Assembly (NCBI GenBank): GCA_947304475.1
Contig: CAMZBE010000027.1
Location: 1 to 9,685 of the forward strand
Direction of reading: 5' to 3'
Length of the DNA: 9,685 nt
Source: an uncultured Clostridia bacterium
Lineage (GTDB): Bacteria; Bacillota; Clostridia; Oscillospirales; CAG-272
In this document: piece by piece, positions 1-6,975 of the stretch
Layout of the letters: every line of letters starts with the position of its first letter
Numbering within the stretch: position 1 is the first letter of the stretch
Made by a program: the position numbers and the translations under genes
The notes under the pieces: generated by a model
What the model was told of the DNA's origin: nothing
Databases searched by the model: none
The model's input: the letters and a program-made list of their open reading frames with translations, nothing else

Positions 1-2
1 AA

Positions 3-407
3 AAGTTCACCAAATCAGAGGCGGAAGAGAAGGCGATGACGCTGCTTGCCCGCGTCGGGCTTGCCGACCGCGCCGCTTCCTATCCCAACCAACTTTCGGG
101 CGGGCAGAAACAGCGCGTGGCGATCGTCCGCGCCCTCTGTATGGAGCCCGACGTGATGCTCTTCGACGAGCCGACGTCCGCCCTCGATCCCGAGATGGTG
201 GGCGAGGTTCTGGACGTGATGAAGGAACTTGCCGAAAGCGGCATGACGATGGTGGTCGTGACGCACGAGATGGGTTTTGCCCGCGAGGTGTCCAACCGCG
301 TCATCTTCCTCGACGAAGGCGTGATCGCGGAAGAGGGTACGCCCGCCGAGGTCTTCGGCAACCCCAAGAGCGAACGGCTGAAGTCGTTCCTTTCCAAAGT
401 ACTGTAA
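3..407 (+). CDS. Polar amino acid ABC transporter ATP-binding protein (GlnQ/HisP-like), 5' end outside window
   Basis: This is the C-terminal part (about 134 residues) of the ATPase subunit of a polar amino acid importer; it hydrolyses ATP at the inner face of the membrane to drive uptake. The frame is open from base 3, so the gene begins upstream. Visible in order are the ABC signature LSGGQKQRVAIVRAL, the Walker B region MLFDEPTSALDPEMV, the D-loop and the switch histidine in VVVTHEMGFAREV. The THEMGFAREV stretch and the end GTPAEVFGNPKSERLKSFL are typical of the GlnQ/HisP/ArtP group. Walker A and the Q-loop lie outside the window. The stop is only 14 bases before the argF start, which suggests co-transcription with arginine-pathway genes; a substrate such as arginine, ornithine or glutamine is plausible but cannot be read from an ATPase. 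Confidence 0.92.
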   Translation, partial: KFTKSEAEEKAMTLLARVGLADRAASYPNQLSGGQKQRVAIVRALCMEPDVMLFDEPTSALDPEMVGEVLDVMKELAESGMTMVVVTHEMGFAREVSNRVIFLDEGVIAEEGTPAEVFGNPKSERLKSFLSKVL

Positions 408-421
408 GCGAGGTAAAAACG

Positions 422-1409
422 GTGGCTACTGTTTCTCTTAAGGGCAGGGACTTTCTGAAACTGCTCGATTTTACCCCCGCCGAGATCGCGTATCTGCTCG
501 ATCTGGCGGCGGATCTCAAAACGAAGAAAAAGGCGGGGATCCCTCACGCGATCCATCAGGGCAAGAACGTCGCCCTGATCTTTGAAAAGACCTCGACCAG
601 AACGCGCTGTTCGTTCGAGGTGGCGGCGCGCGACCTCGGCATGGGCGCGACCTATCTCGATCCGTCGGGATCGCAGATCGGGCGCAAGGAGAGCATCGCC
701 GATACCGCCCGCGTGCTCGGCTCCATGTTCGACGGGATCGAGTACCGCGGGTACGGGCAGGAGATCGTCGAGACGCTTGCGAAATACGCGAAGGTCCCGG
801 TCTGGAACGGTCTGACCGACGAGTTCCACCCGACGCAGATCCTCGCCGATTTCCTGACGATCCGGGAGCACTTCGGGACGCTCGCGGGCAGGAAACTCGT
901 CTACTACGGCGACGCCCGCTTCAATATGGGCAACTCGCTGATGGTCGGGTGCGCGAAGATGGGACTGCACTTCGTCGCCTGCTCGCCCGCGGAGTACAAA
1001 CCCTCCGCCGATCTTGTCTCGACCTGCGAAAAGATCGCCGCAGAGACCGGGGCGACGATCGCGTTTGAAAGCGATCCGATCAAGGCGGCGAAGGGAGCAG
1101 ACACGATCTATACCGACGTCTGGGTTTCGATGGGCGAGCCCGTCGAGGTCTGGGACCAGCGCGTGAAGGCGCTCGCCCCCTACCAGGTGAACGCGTCGGT
1201 CATGGCGGCGGCGGGACGCGATCTTCCTGCACTGCCTGCCCGCCTATCACGACAAGAACACCGCGATCGGCCGCGAGATGTGCGAAAGATTCGGCCGCGA
1301 CGCGATGGAGGTCACCGACGAGGTGTTCGAGGGACCGGCGTCTCTCGTGTTCGAAGAGGCGGAAAACCGTATGCATACCATCAAGGCGGTCATGGCGGCG
1401 ACGCTGTAA
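422..1409 (+). CDS. argF: Ornithine carbamoyltransferase, interrupted by a frameshift near base 1214
   Basis: The enzyme makes citrulline from ornithine and carbamoyl phosphate in the cytoplasm (arginine synthesis). It starts at GTG 422, behind a modest purine-rich site. Seen in frame are the carbamoyl phosphate loop STRTR (residues 58-62), HPTQ (136-139) and DVWVSMGE (232-239). After NASVMAAAG the frame is lost: the first frame runs on with unrelated residues to a stop at 1430-1432. The next frame, from about 1215 to the TAA at 1407-1409, encodes DAIFLHCLPAYHDKN, then MEVTDEVFEG and ENRMHTIKAVMAATL, the normal C-terminus. The HCLP cysteine loop is therefore out of frame. Compared with the usual family spacing (TGNPxVxFxHCLP) about two or three residues are also missing, which fits a small deletion such as 8 bases. 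As written, the product lacks its ornithine-binding end and should be inactive. A consensus error in a GC-rich run is an alternative. Confidence 0.9.
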
Positions 1410-1449
1410 GACGACCTGAAATTTCTTTTTGAAACGGGACGAAAAGATT

Positions 1450-4400
1450 ATGCCGAAAGATCAAAGTATCAAAAAGGTTCTGGTAATCGGCTCCGGCCCC
1501 ATCGTGATCGGGCAGGCAGCCGAATTCGACTACGCGGGCGCGCAGGCGTGCCGCGTGTTGCGCGAGGAAGGGATCAACACGGTCCTCGTCAACTCCAACC
1601 CCGCGACCATCATGACCGACAAGCATCTGGCGGACGAGATCTACCTCGAGCCGCTGACCGTCACGTCGGTCAAACGGATCATCCTGCGCGAGAAGCCCGA
1701 CGGGCTGCTTGCGGGGCTCGGCGGGCAGACCGGGTTGACGCTCGCGATGCAACTTGAAAAAGAAGGTTTTCTGAAAGAGGCGGGCGTGCGCCTGCTCGGT
1801 ACCGACGTCGCGGCGATCGACCGCGCGGAGGACCGCGAACTCTTCAAGGAGACCATGGAGGGGATCGGGCAGCCCTGCGTTCCCTCGGACATCGCGAACA
1901 CGGTCGAGGAATGCCTTGCCGTCGCCGAAAAAATCGGCTATCCCGTCATCGTCCGTCCGGCGTTCACGCTCGGCGGTACGGGCGGCGGTATCGCCGCAAC
2001 CCCCGAGGAACTGATCGACATCGCGGGGCCGGGGCTGGATCTGTCCCCGATCACGCAGGTCTTGATTGAGAAGAGCATCGCCGGGTGGAAAGAGATCGAG
2101 TTCGAGACCATGCGGGACAGTACCGGCGAGGCGGTCTCGGTCTGCTCGATGGAGAACGTCGATCCCGTCGGCGTGCATACCGGCGACTCGATCGTCGCCG
2201 CCCCCGCCCTGACACTCTCCGATCGGGAGTTTTCCATGCTCCGGCAAGCGGCGCTCGATATCGTCGCGGCGATCGGGGTGATCGGCGGGTGCAACTGCCA
2301 GTTCGCATTAAAACCCGACGGCAGCGAGTACGCCGTCATTGAAGTCAACCCGCGCGTATCGCGCAGTTCCGCGCTCGCGTCCAAGGCGACCGGGTACCCG
2401 ATCGCGAAGGTGACGACGCGGCTCGCCCTCGGCTACACGCTGAAGGAGATCAGAAACCCGAAGACAGGGGCTTCGCTCTCGGGGTTCGAGCCCGCGGTCG
2501 ACTATATCGTGGTCAAGTATCCGAAGTTCCCGTTCGACAAGTTTGCGGGTATGAGCCGGCGGCTGGGTACGCAGATGAAGGCGACGGGGGAAGTCATGTC
2601 GATCGCCCCGACCTTCGAAGCCGCCCTGATGAAGGCGATCCGGGGCGCCGAAATCGGCGCCGATACGCTGAACCTCCCGCCGCTCGACACACGGACGGTT
2701 CTCGAACGTCTCGGCGACCAGGACGACCGGCGCCTGTTCACCGTGTTTGAGGCGATCAAGGCGGGGGTGTCGATCGACGAGATCTACCGGATCACCGCGA
2801 TCGATCCGTATTTTCTGAACAAAATCAAACTTCTTGCCGACTTTGAAGAGAAGATCAAGGGTGGATTGACCGACGACCTTCTGAAAGAAGGCAAGGAACT
2901 CGGCTACACCGACAAGGCGCTCGAGCGGCTTTCGGGGACCAAACCGAAGAGCGAAACGCCCTTCGGCTACCGCATCGTCAAGACCTGCGCGTCTGTCTTC
3001 GGGACCGACAAACCCTACTTCTATTCGGTGCCAAACGCCGAGGGGTGCGAGGCGCGGAGTTTCCAAAAATCCGGCAAACCCGTGATCCTGGTCCTCGGTT
3101 CGGGACCGATCCGGATCGGGCAGGGGATCGAATTCGACTATTCTTCGGTGCACTGCGTCTGGACCTTGAAGGAACTGGGTTACGACGTGGCGATCATCAA
3201 CAACAACCCCGAGACCGTTTCCACCGACTACGACACCGCCGACCGTCTCTACTTCGAGCCGCTGACGCCCGAGGACGTGATGAACGTGATCCGGGCGGAG
3301 AACCCGATCGGCGTCGTGGTTGCGTTCGGCGGGCAGACCGCGATCAAACTGACCGCGTTTCTTGACAAAGCCGGCGTCACGATCCTCGGCACGTCCGCCG
3401 AGGGGATCGACGTCGCGGAGGACCGCGAACGTTTCGACCGTCTGCTCGAACAGTTCTCGATCAAACGTCCGCGCGGCATGGGCGTCGTCACGACCGAAGA
3501 GGCGCTTGCCGCAGCCGAAACGCTCGGTTATCCCGTCCTGCTCCGCCCGTCCTACGTCATCGGCGGGCAGAACATGACCATCGTGCATACCGCCGCCGAA
3601 GTCAAAAAGTATATGGCGCGGATCCTTTCGACCGGAATCGACAACCCGGTGCTGGTCGACAAGTACATGATGGGACCGGAACTCGAGGTCGACGTCATCT
3701 CGGACGGCGAGAACGTCCTGATCCCCGGGATTATGCAGCACATCGAGCGGGCAGGCGTGCACAGCGGCGACTCGATTGCCGTCTACCCGCCGTATTCGGT
3801 GGACGACCGCATGATCCAAAAGATCGTCGAGTGCTCCGAAAAACTGGCGCTCGCGCTCGGGACCAAGGGGCTGGTGAACATCCAGTACCTGATCTTTGAA
3901 AACGAACTCTACGTCATCGAGGTCAATCCGCGCGCCTCGCGCACCGTTCCGTATATCAGCAAGGTGACCGGGGTGCCGATGGTGGATCTTGCCGCCTCGG
4001 TGATGACCGGCGGAAAACTCGCGTCGCTGGGCTACGGTACCGGGCTCTATCAGGCGCCGCCCTACGTGACGGTCAAGGTGCCGGTCTTCTCGTTCGGGAA
4101 ACTGTCCGACGCCAACTCGTATATGGGACCGGAAATGAAATCGACGGGCGAGGTGCTCGGGATCGGCAAGAACATTCGCGAGGCGCTGTTCAAGGGGATG
4201 ACCTCCGCCGGTTTCCGTCTTCAGAACCCGCGCGACGGCGGGGAAACCGGCATCTTCATCAGCGTGGACGACCACGACTACGGCGAGATCATCGGGCTTT
4301 CGCGCAAGGTCCGCGACCTCGGAATGACGGTCTACGCCACCCCCGGCACCGCCGAAACCATCCGGCAACTCGGCATTCCGGTCAACGTCGTACCGGGCAT

Positions 4401-5487
4401 CCGGGAACAGGACGGGATGTGGAAACTGCTCGAAGAGGGCAAGATCCACTACATCGTCTATACCGGCGCGCTCTACGACGAAACGCTCTCGGAGTATATC
4501 GCCCTGCACAGAAAGGCGCTGACGCTCGGCGTCCTGTGCCTGACGTCGCTCGACACGGCAAACGCGATGGCGGACGTTATCGCGAGCGGCTATTCCGAAA
4601 AGAACACCGAACCGGTGGATCTGAACGCCATGCGGCGTGAAAAACGCACTATCGCCTTCTCGAAGATGGAAGGATCGGGCGACGACTATATCCTGATCGA
4701 CGCGAGAAAAGAGCCGCTCGACGGGGCTGAGTCGCTTGCCGTCGAACTCTGCGATCGCCGCTTCGGAATCGGGGCGGACGGAATGGTCGTGCTGCTGCCG
4801 TCGGACAAAGCCGACGTGAAGATGCGCGTCTGCAACCGCGACGGTTCGGACGGCGTGATGGCGGGGAACAGCATCCGCTGCGTCGGGAAGTACCTGTACG
4901 ATAACGGCTTCGTCAAGCGGGACGCCGTGACGGTCGAGACCGAGGCGGGGATCCGCGAACTGACGCTGCACACCTCGTTCGGTCGCGTGACGATGGTCGG
5001 GGTGAATATGGGCAAACCGAAACGCAAGCCCGGGGAGATCCCGTGCACGCTGGACGGCGACGACGTGATTGACCGTCCGGTCAAAATCGGCACGACCGAG
5101 TACCGCGTCACCTGCCTGTCGGTCGGCAACCCGCACTGCGTGGTGTTCACCGAACACCCCGAGAAGATCGATCTTTCGGTCGTCGGCCCGCAGTTCGAGT
5201 ACGCGCCGCTCTTCCCCGAACGCGTCAACACCGAGTTCGTCCGGGTGGTCAGCCCGACGGTTCTCTCGATGCGCGTCTACGAACGCGGGAACGGCGAGAC
5301 CGCCGCTTGCGGGACCGGCGCCGTCGCCGCCGCCGTCGCCGCCGTCTGGAACGGTTACTGCAAGACCGACAGCGAGATCACGGTCGAACTGCCCGGCGGG
5401 GATCTGTCGGTGTGCGTGAAGGAGAACGGAGACGTGATCCTGACGGGTGATGCTCACTTGATTTATGAGGGAAAGATCATCAGATAA
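1450..5487 (+). CDS. carB: Carbamoyl phosphate synthetase large subunit fused to a diaminopimelate epimerase domain (CarB-DapF)
   Basis: One uninterrupted frame of 1345 residues. Residues 1 to about 1062 are a complete CarB, which makes carbamoyl phosphate from bicarbonate, ammonia and two ATP, with ammonia normally supplied by CarA. The first ATP-grasp half begins KKVLVIGSGPIVIGQAAEFD and has IEVNPR (E298, N300, R302). The second begins near residue 543 (VLVLGSGPIRIGQGIEFDYS, read as ILVLGSGP in this protein) and has IEVNPR at E824, N826, R828. An MGS-type allosteric domain spans about 931-1060. From about 1066 to the end lies a full-length DapF domain, described separately. I chose ATG 1450 because MPKDQSIKKVLVIG matches the usual CarB N-terminus; GGGA lies 10 bases upstream. 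A TTG at 1429 in the same frame is unlikely. E. coli CarB ends at 1073 residues, so the extra 280 are a true addition. No carA is visible in this window. Confidence 0.93.
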   Translation: MPKDQSIKKVLVIGSGPIVIGQAAEFDYAGAQACRVLREEGINTVLVNSNPATIMTDKHLADEIYLEPLTVTSVKRIILREKPDGLLAGLGGQTGLTLAMQLEKEGFLKEAGVRLLGTDVAAIDRAEDRELFKETMEGIGQPCVPSDIANTVEECLAVAEKIGYPVIVRPAFTLGGTGGGIAATPEELIDIAGPGLDLSPITQVLIEKSIAGWKEIEFETMRDSTGEAVSVCSMENVDPVGVHTGDSIVAAPALTLSDREFSMLRQAALDIVAAIGVIGGCNCQFALKPDGSEYAVIEVNPRVSRSSALASKATGYPIAKVTTRLALGYTLKEIRNPKTGASLSGFEPAVDYIVVKYPKFPFDKFAGMSRRLGTQMKATGEVMSIAPTFEAALMKAIRGAEIGADTLNLPPLDTRTVLERLGDQDDRRLFTVFEAIKAGVSIDEIYRITAIDPYFLNKIKLLADFEEKIKGGLTDDLLKEGKELGYTDKALERLSGTKPKSETPFGYRIVKTCASVFGTDKPYFYSVPNAEGCEARSFQKSGKPVILVLGSGPIRIGQGIEFDYSSVHCVWTLKELGYDVAIINNNPETVSTDYDTADRLYFEPLTPEDVMNVIRAENPIGVVVAFGGQTAIKLTAFLDKAGVTILGTSAEGIDVAEDRERFDRLLEQFSIKRPRGMGVVTTEEALAAAETLGYPVLLRPSYVIGGQNMTIVHTAAEVKKYMARILSTGIDNPVLVDKYMMGPELEVDVISDGENVLIPGIMQHIERAGVHSGDSIAVYPPYSVDDRMIQKIVECSEKLALALGTKGLVNIQYLIFENELYVIEVNPRASRTVPYISKVTGVPMVDLAASVMTGGKLASLGYGTGLYQAPPYVTVKVPVFSFGKLSDANSYMGPEMKSTGEVLGIGKNIREALFKGMTSAGFRLQNPRDGGETGIFISVDDHDYGEIIGLSRKVRDLGMTVYATPGTAETIRQLGIPVNVVPGIREQDGMWKLLEEGKIHYIVYTGALYDETLSEYIALHRKALTLGVLCLTSLDTANAMADVIASGYSEKNTEPVDLNAMRREKRTIAFSKMEGSGDDYILIDARKEPLDGAESLAVELCDRRFGIGADGMVVLLPSDKADVKMRVCNRDGSDGVMAGNSIRCVGKYLYDNGFVKRDAVTVETEAGIRELTLHTSFGRVTMVGVNMGKPKRKPGEIPCTLDGDDVIDRPVKIGTTEYRVTCLSVGNPHCVVFTEHPEKIDLSVVGPQFEYAPLFPERVNTEFVRVVSPTVLSMRVYERGNGETAACGTGAVAAAVAAVWNGYCKTDSEITVELPGGDLSVCVKENGDVILTGDAHLIYEGKIIR
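4645..5487 (+). other. dapF: Diaminopimelate epimerase (DapF) domain at the C-terminus of the CarB fusion
   Basis: About 280 residues (E. coli DapF has 274), colinear with the whole family. DapF interconverts LL- and meso-diaminopimelate for lysine and peptidoglycan, using two cysteines as acid and base. Visible motifs are IAFSKMEGSGDDYILID, RRFGIGADGMV, NRDGS, GNSIRCVGKYLYDNG, VGNPHCVVF, PERVNTEF, RVYERGNGETAACGTGA and ELPGGDL. The second catalytic cysteine (C1287, in TAACGTG) and the substrate-binding ERG, GNPH and RVN motifs are present. The first catalytic cysteine, expected in CGN, is alanine (A1138, MAGNS), with no gap: the family pattern N-x-D-G-S-x4-C-G-N aligns exactly. The early GNDF asparagine is also Asp (D1078). 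An in-frame ATG at 4630, with GGTGGA 10 bases before it, could permit separate translation. Fold assignment is secure; epimerase activity is not. Confidence 0.9.
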
Positions 5488-5493
5488 GTTATG

Positions 5494-5523
5494 GGTTTCG
5501 CGGGGATCACTCCCCGCGAAACC
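5494..5523 (+). repeat. Palindrome 1 of a tandem hairpin array after the carB-dapF stop
   Basis: A perfect 13-bp stem (5494-5506 with 5511-5523) around a TCAC loop, beginning 7 bases after the stop codon. It is not followed by a T-run, so it is not a canonical terminator on its own; it could protect the 3' end of the mRNA or belong to a dispersed palindromic repeat family. Confidence 0.8.
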
Positions 5524-5530
5524 GTTATGA

Positions 5531-5545
5531 CGCTCCTTCGGAGCG
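5531..5545 (+). repeat. Palindrome 2 of the tandem hairpin array
   Basis: CGCTCC pairs with GGAGCG around a three-base TTC loop (closing to a five-base loop if the top pair opens). It is flanked on both sides by GTTATGA (5524-5530 and 5546-5552), the spacer that recurs through the array. Confidence 0.7.
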
Positions 5546-5552
5546 GTTATGA

Positions 5553-5572
5553 TTTTGCCGCAAGCGGCAAAA
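5553..5572 (+). repeat. Palindrome 3 of the tandem hairpin array
   Basis: An 8-bp stem, TTTTGCCG with CGGCAAAA, around a CAAG loop. It follows directly on GTTATGA and is followed by CTATGAG, the same kind of spacer as between the other palindromes. Confidence 0.75.
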
Positions 5573-5579
5573 ACTATGA

Positions 5580-5617
5580 GTTGCCCGCGCCGAACGGCGC
5601 GGGCAACGTTTTGTTTT
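5580..5617 (+). terminator. Rho-independent terminator of the argF-carB-dapF operon (palindrome 4)
   Basis: A GC-rich 12-bp stem (5580-5591 with 5596-5607), GAAC loop, then the T-rich tract GTTTTGTTTT at 5608-5617. It is the fourth and last palindrome of the array and the only one with a proper T-tract, so it is the probable end of the operon transcript. Confidence 0.85.
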
Positions 5618-5779
5618 GCCGAAAGAGAAAGGGACGATGAAAGTTTCGTCTATAGAACCGCAAAACGGCGTCAGTCCGTCACGGGCTGGCGCAGGCAGGA
5701 AGACTAAAAGTGACCACCCGACATGGGACGTCGTTAAAATTTTTAACCGCAGGTTAAGATAACCTTTCCTTGGTTTCGC
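5618..5779. other. Unassigned intergenic stretch with possible RNA structure
   Basis: No supportable gene is present. The middle part (about 5670-5730) is GC-rich and contains complementary segments: GTCAC with GTGAC, and GTCC...CGGG with CCCG...GGAC, which could form alternative folds. A small 6-bp hairpin (TTAACC, loop GCA, GGTTAA) lies at 5743-5757 and is not followed by a T-tract. I recognise no riboswitch or known small RNA. It might be a dispersed intergenic repeat or the remnant of one. Confidence 0.35.
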
Positions 5780-5808
5780 TTGTTTCCTTTCTGGGGATAT
5801 GATAGAAT
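5780..5808 (+). promoter_or_regulatory. Sigma-A-type promoter of the XRE regulator gene
   Basis: A -35 box TTGTTT (5780-5785) and a -10 box TAGAAT (5803-5808), one mismatch from TATAAT, are separated by exactly 17 bases. An overlapping TATGAT precedes the -10. The start codon lies about 45-50 bases after the expected transcription start. Confidence 0.65.
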
Positions 5809-5810
5809 AC

Positions 5811-5830
5811 AAACAGGAACGGCGCTGTTT
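5811..5830 (+). promoter_or_regulatory. Candidate operator: inverted repeat at the transcription start of the XRE gene
   Basis: AAACAG (5811-5816) and CTGTTT (5825-5830) form a 6-bp inverted repeat with an 8-base centre, just downstream of the -10 box. The right arm belongs to TGTTTCCT (5826-5833), which also occurs directly over the -35 box (5781-5788). Two copies bracketing the promoter would suit autoregulation by the downstream XRE protein. This is inference from position and symmetry only. Confidence 0.4.
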
Positions 5831-5862
5831 CCTTCACGAAAAAGCTGAAAGGAGAAACAAGA

Positions 5863-6930
5863 ATGGAACTGAACATCGGCACAAACATCAAACGGTTGCG
5901 GCAGGCAAAGGGGATCACGCAGGAGCAACTCGCGGAGTTGCTTTCGGTCTCGTCGGCGGCGGTCAGCAAATGGGAAGCGAGAAACACATATCCCGACATT
6001 ACGCTTCTTTATCCTCTGGCGTCGATCTTCGGCGTCAGCGTGGACGAACTGATCGGCTACGATGAAGAAAAGGAGAAACAGGACGTTGAACGCATCCTTG
6101 CGGAATACGGGAAATACTCTTTGTCGGGAGAAATCCAAAAGCGCGATCGGCTGATCCGTGACGCAAGAAAACGGTATCCGCACGATTATCGCATTATGGA
6201 TCTGTATTTGTGGGAACTCGCGGGCGGGCGTGCGAACAACGATCCGTCGGCACTTTTTCAAAACGGGGACGAACTTGCCGGAATCTGCGACTGTATGCTT
6301 GACGGATGTACGCGGGACGATCTTCGCGCAGACGCCGTTACGGTCAAAGCCAAACTGTTGCACGCGCGGGGAAAGACGGACGAGGCGTTACAACTGCTTT
6401 CGACGCTTCCGGCGTGGCAAAGACCGATCGCAATCGAACAGTTGTTCACAAAAGATACGCCGGAGTTCCGATATTGGAACAGGCGCAACTGTTACGGAAT
6501 GCTCGACGTTTTTTCGATCAAATATGCGCGTATGATCCGCTTTGATCCTTCTCTTTCGCAGTCTGAAAAATGCGTACAGTTGAAAAACGCCGCCGCGCTT
6601 TTTTCCGGGATTTCAGAAGAACCCGAAACGGCGTTCTTCTGTATTGCGGAACTGGCGATCCGCGTCGCGCTTGCAGAGATGCTCACGGCAGAGAACGCCG
6701 GGGAAAAAGACGTGATTTCTGCCTATGAAGAGGAGTTTGCGGCTATGCGAAAGATGACGGCACTCGCCGAGACCGACGAGGTTTTGAAAGAAAGCATCGC
6801 TTCAACCTACAAAACCGCGTCGCCGGTCGAATACCTGATCGAGCGTCTGTCGACTTCCGACTACCCGCCGCTCGTTAAACTCCGCGAAAACCCTGCGTTT
6901 ATACAGATGATCGAACAAAACAAGCCATAA
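5863..6930 (+). CDS. XRE-family transcriptional regulator with long C-terminal domain
   Basis: A 355-residue protein. Residues about 8-62 are a Cro/CI-type helix-turn-helix: IKRLRQAKGITQEQLAELL, then the recognition-helix region VSSAAVSKWEARNTYPD and the tail LASIFGVSVDELIGYD. This module is cytoplasmic and binds DNA. The remaining 290 residues are mostly helical with no recognised enzyme motif. They resemble the TPR-like sensor regions that follow XRE domains in many clostridial regulators, with stretches such as LLHARGKTDEALQLLSTLP. The start ATG is well supported by GGAG at 5851-5854, 8 bases upstream. The gene stands alone between terminators with its own promoter. By eye its codons are less GC-rich than those of carB, which may point to separate origin. 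Target and ligand are unknown; autoregulation is plausible. Confidence 0.88.
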   Translation: MELNIGTNIKRLRQAKGITQEQLAELLSVSSAAVSKWEARNTYPDITLLYPLASIFGVSVDELIGYDEEKEKQDVERILAEYGKYSLSGEIQKRDRLIRDARKRYPHDYRIMDLYLWELAGGRANNDPSALFQNGDELAGICDCMLDGCTRDDLRADAVTVKAKLLHARGKTDEALQLLSTLPAWQRPIAIEQLFTKDTPEFRYWNRRNCYGMLDVFSIKYARMIRFDPSLSQSEKCVQLKNAAALFSGISEEPETAFFCIAELAIRVALAEMLTAENAGEKDVISAYEEEFAAMRKMTALAETDEVLKESIASTYKTASPVEYLIERLSTSDYPPLVKLRENPAFIQMIEQNKP

Positions 6931-6935
6931 AACAA

Positions 6936-6975
6936 GCCGCGCGTGCAATCCTGCACGCGCGGCGTTTTCATTTTT
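6936..6975 (+). terminator. Rho-independent terminator of the XRE gene, possibly bidirectional
   Basis: A perfect 12-bp GC-rich stem (6936-6947 with 6952-6963), ATCC loop, followed by GTTTTCATTTTT. On the opposite strand the same stem is followed by TTGTTTTA, so it could also stop minus-strand transcription arriving from the lipoprotein gene. Confidence 0.88.

Noticed and set aside
1410..1449. Programmed frameshifting in argF to produce the full enzyme
   Set aside because: No slippery heptamer or downstream stimulatory structure is evident near 1214, and missing residues before HCLP point to a small deletion or consensus error.
2308..5457. A 1049-codon open frame on the minus strand opposite carB-dapF
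   Set aside because: It is the antisense shadow of a GC-rich gene, rich in Arg/His/Asp/Val with no recognisable domain, while the plus strand encodes a fully conserved protein.
5743..5757. TTAACC-GCA-GGTTAA hairpin as a terminator
   Set aside because: Only 6 bp, AT-rich, and no T-tract follows on either strand.
5525..5812. A 95-codon minus-strand frame across the intergenic region
   Set aside because: It runs through the palindromes and the promoter, has no clear ribosome binding site and no recognised motif. It could be revisited if this segment proves to be a dispersed repeat.
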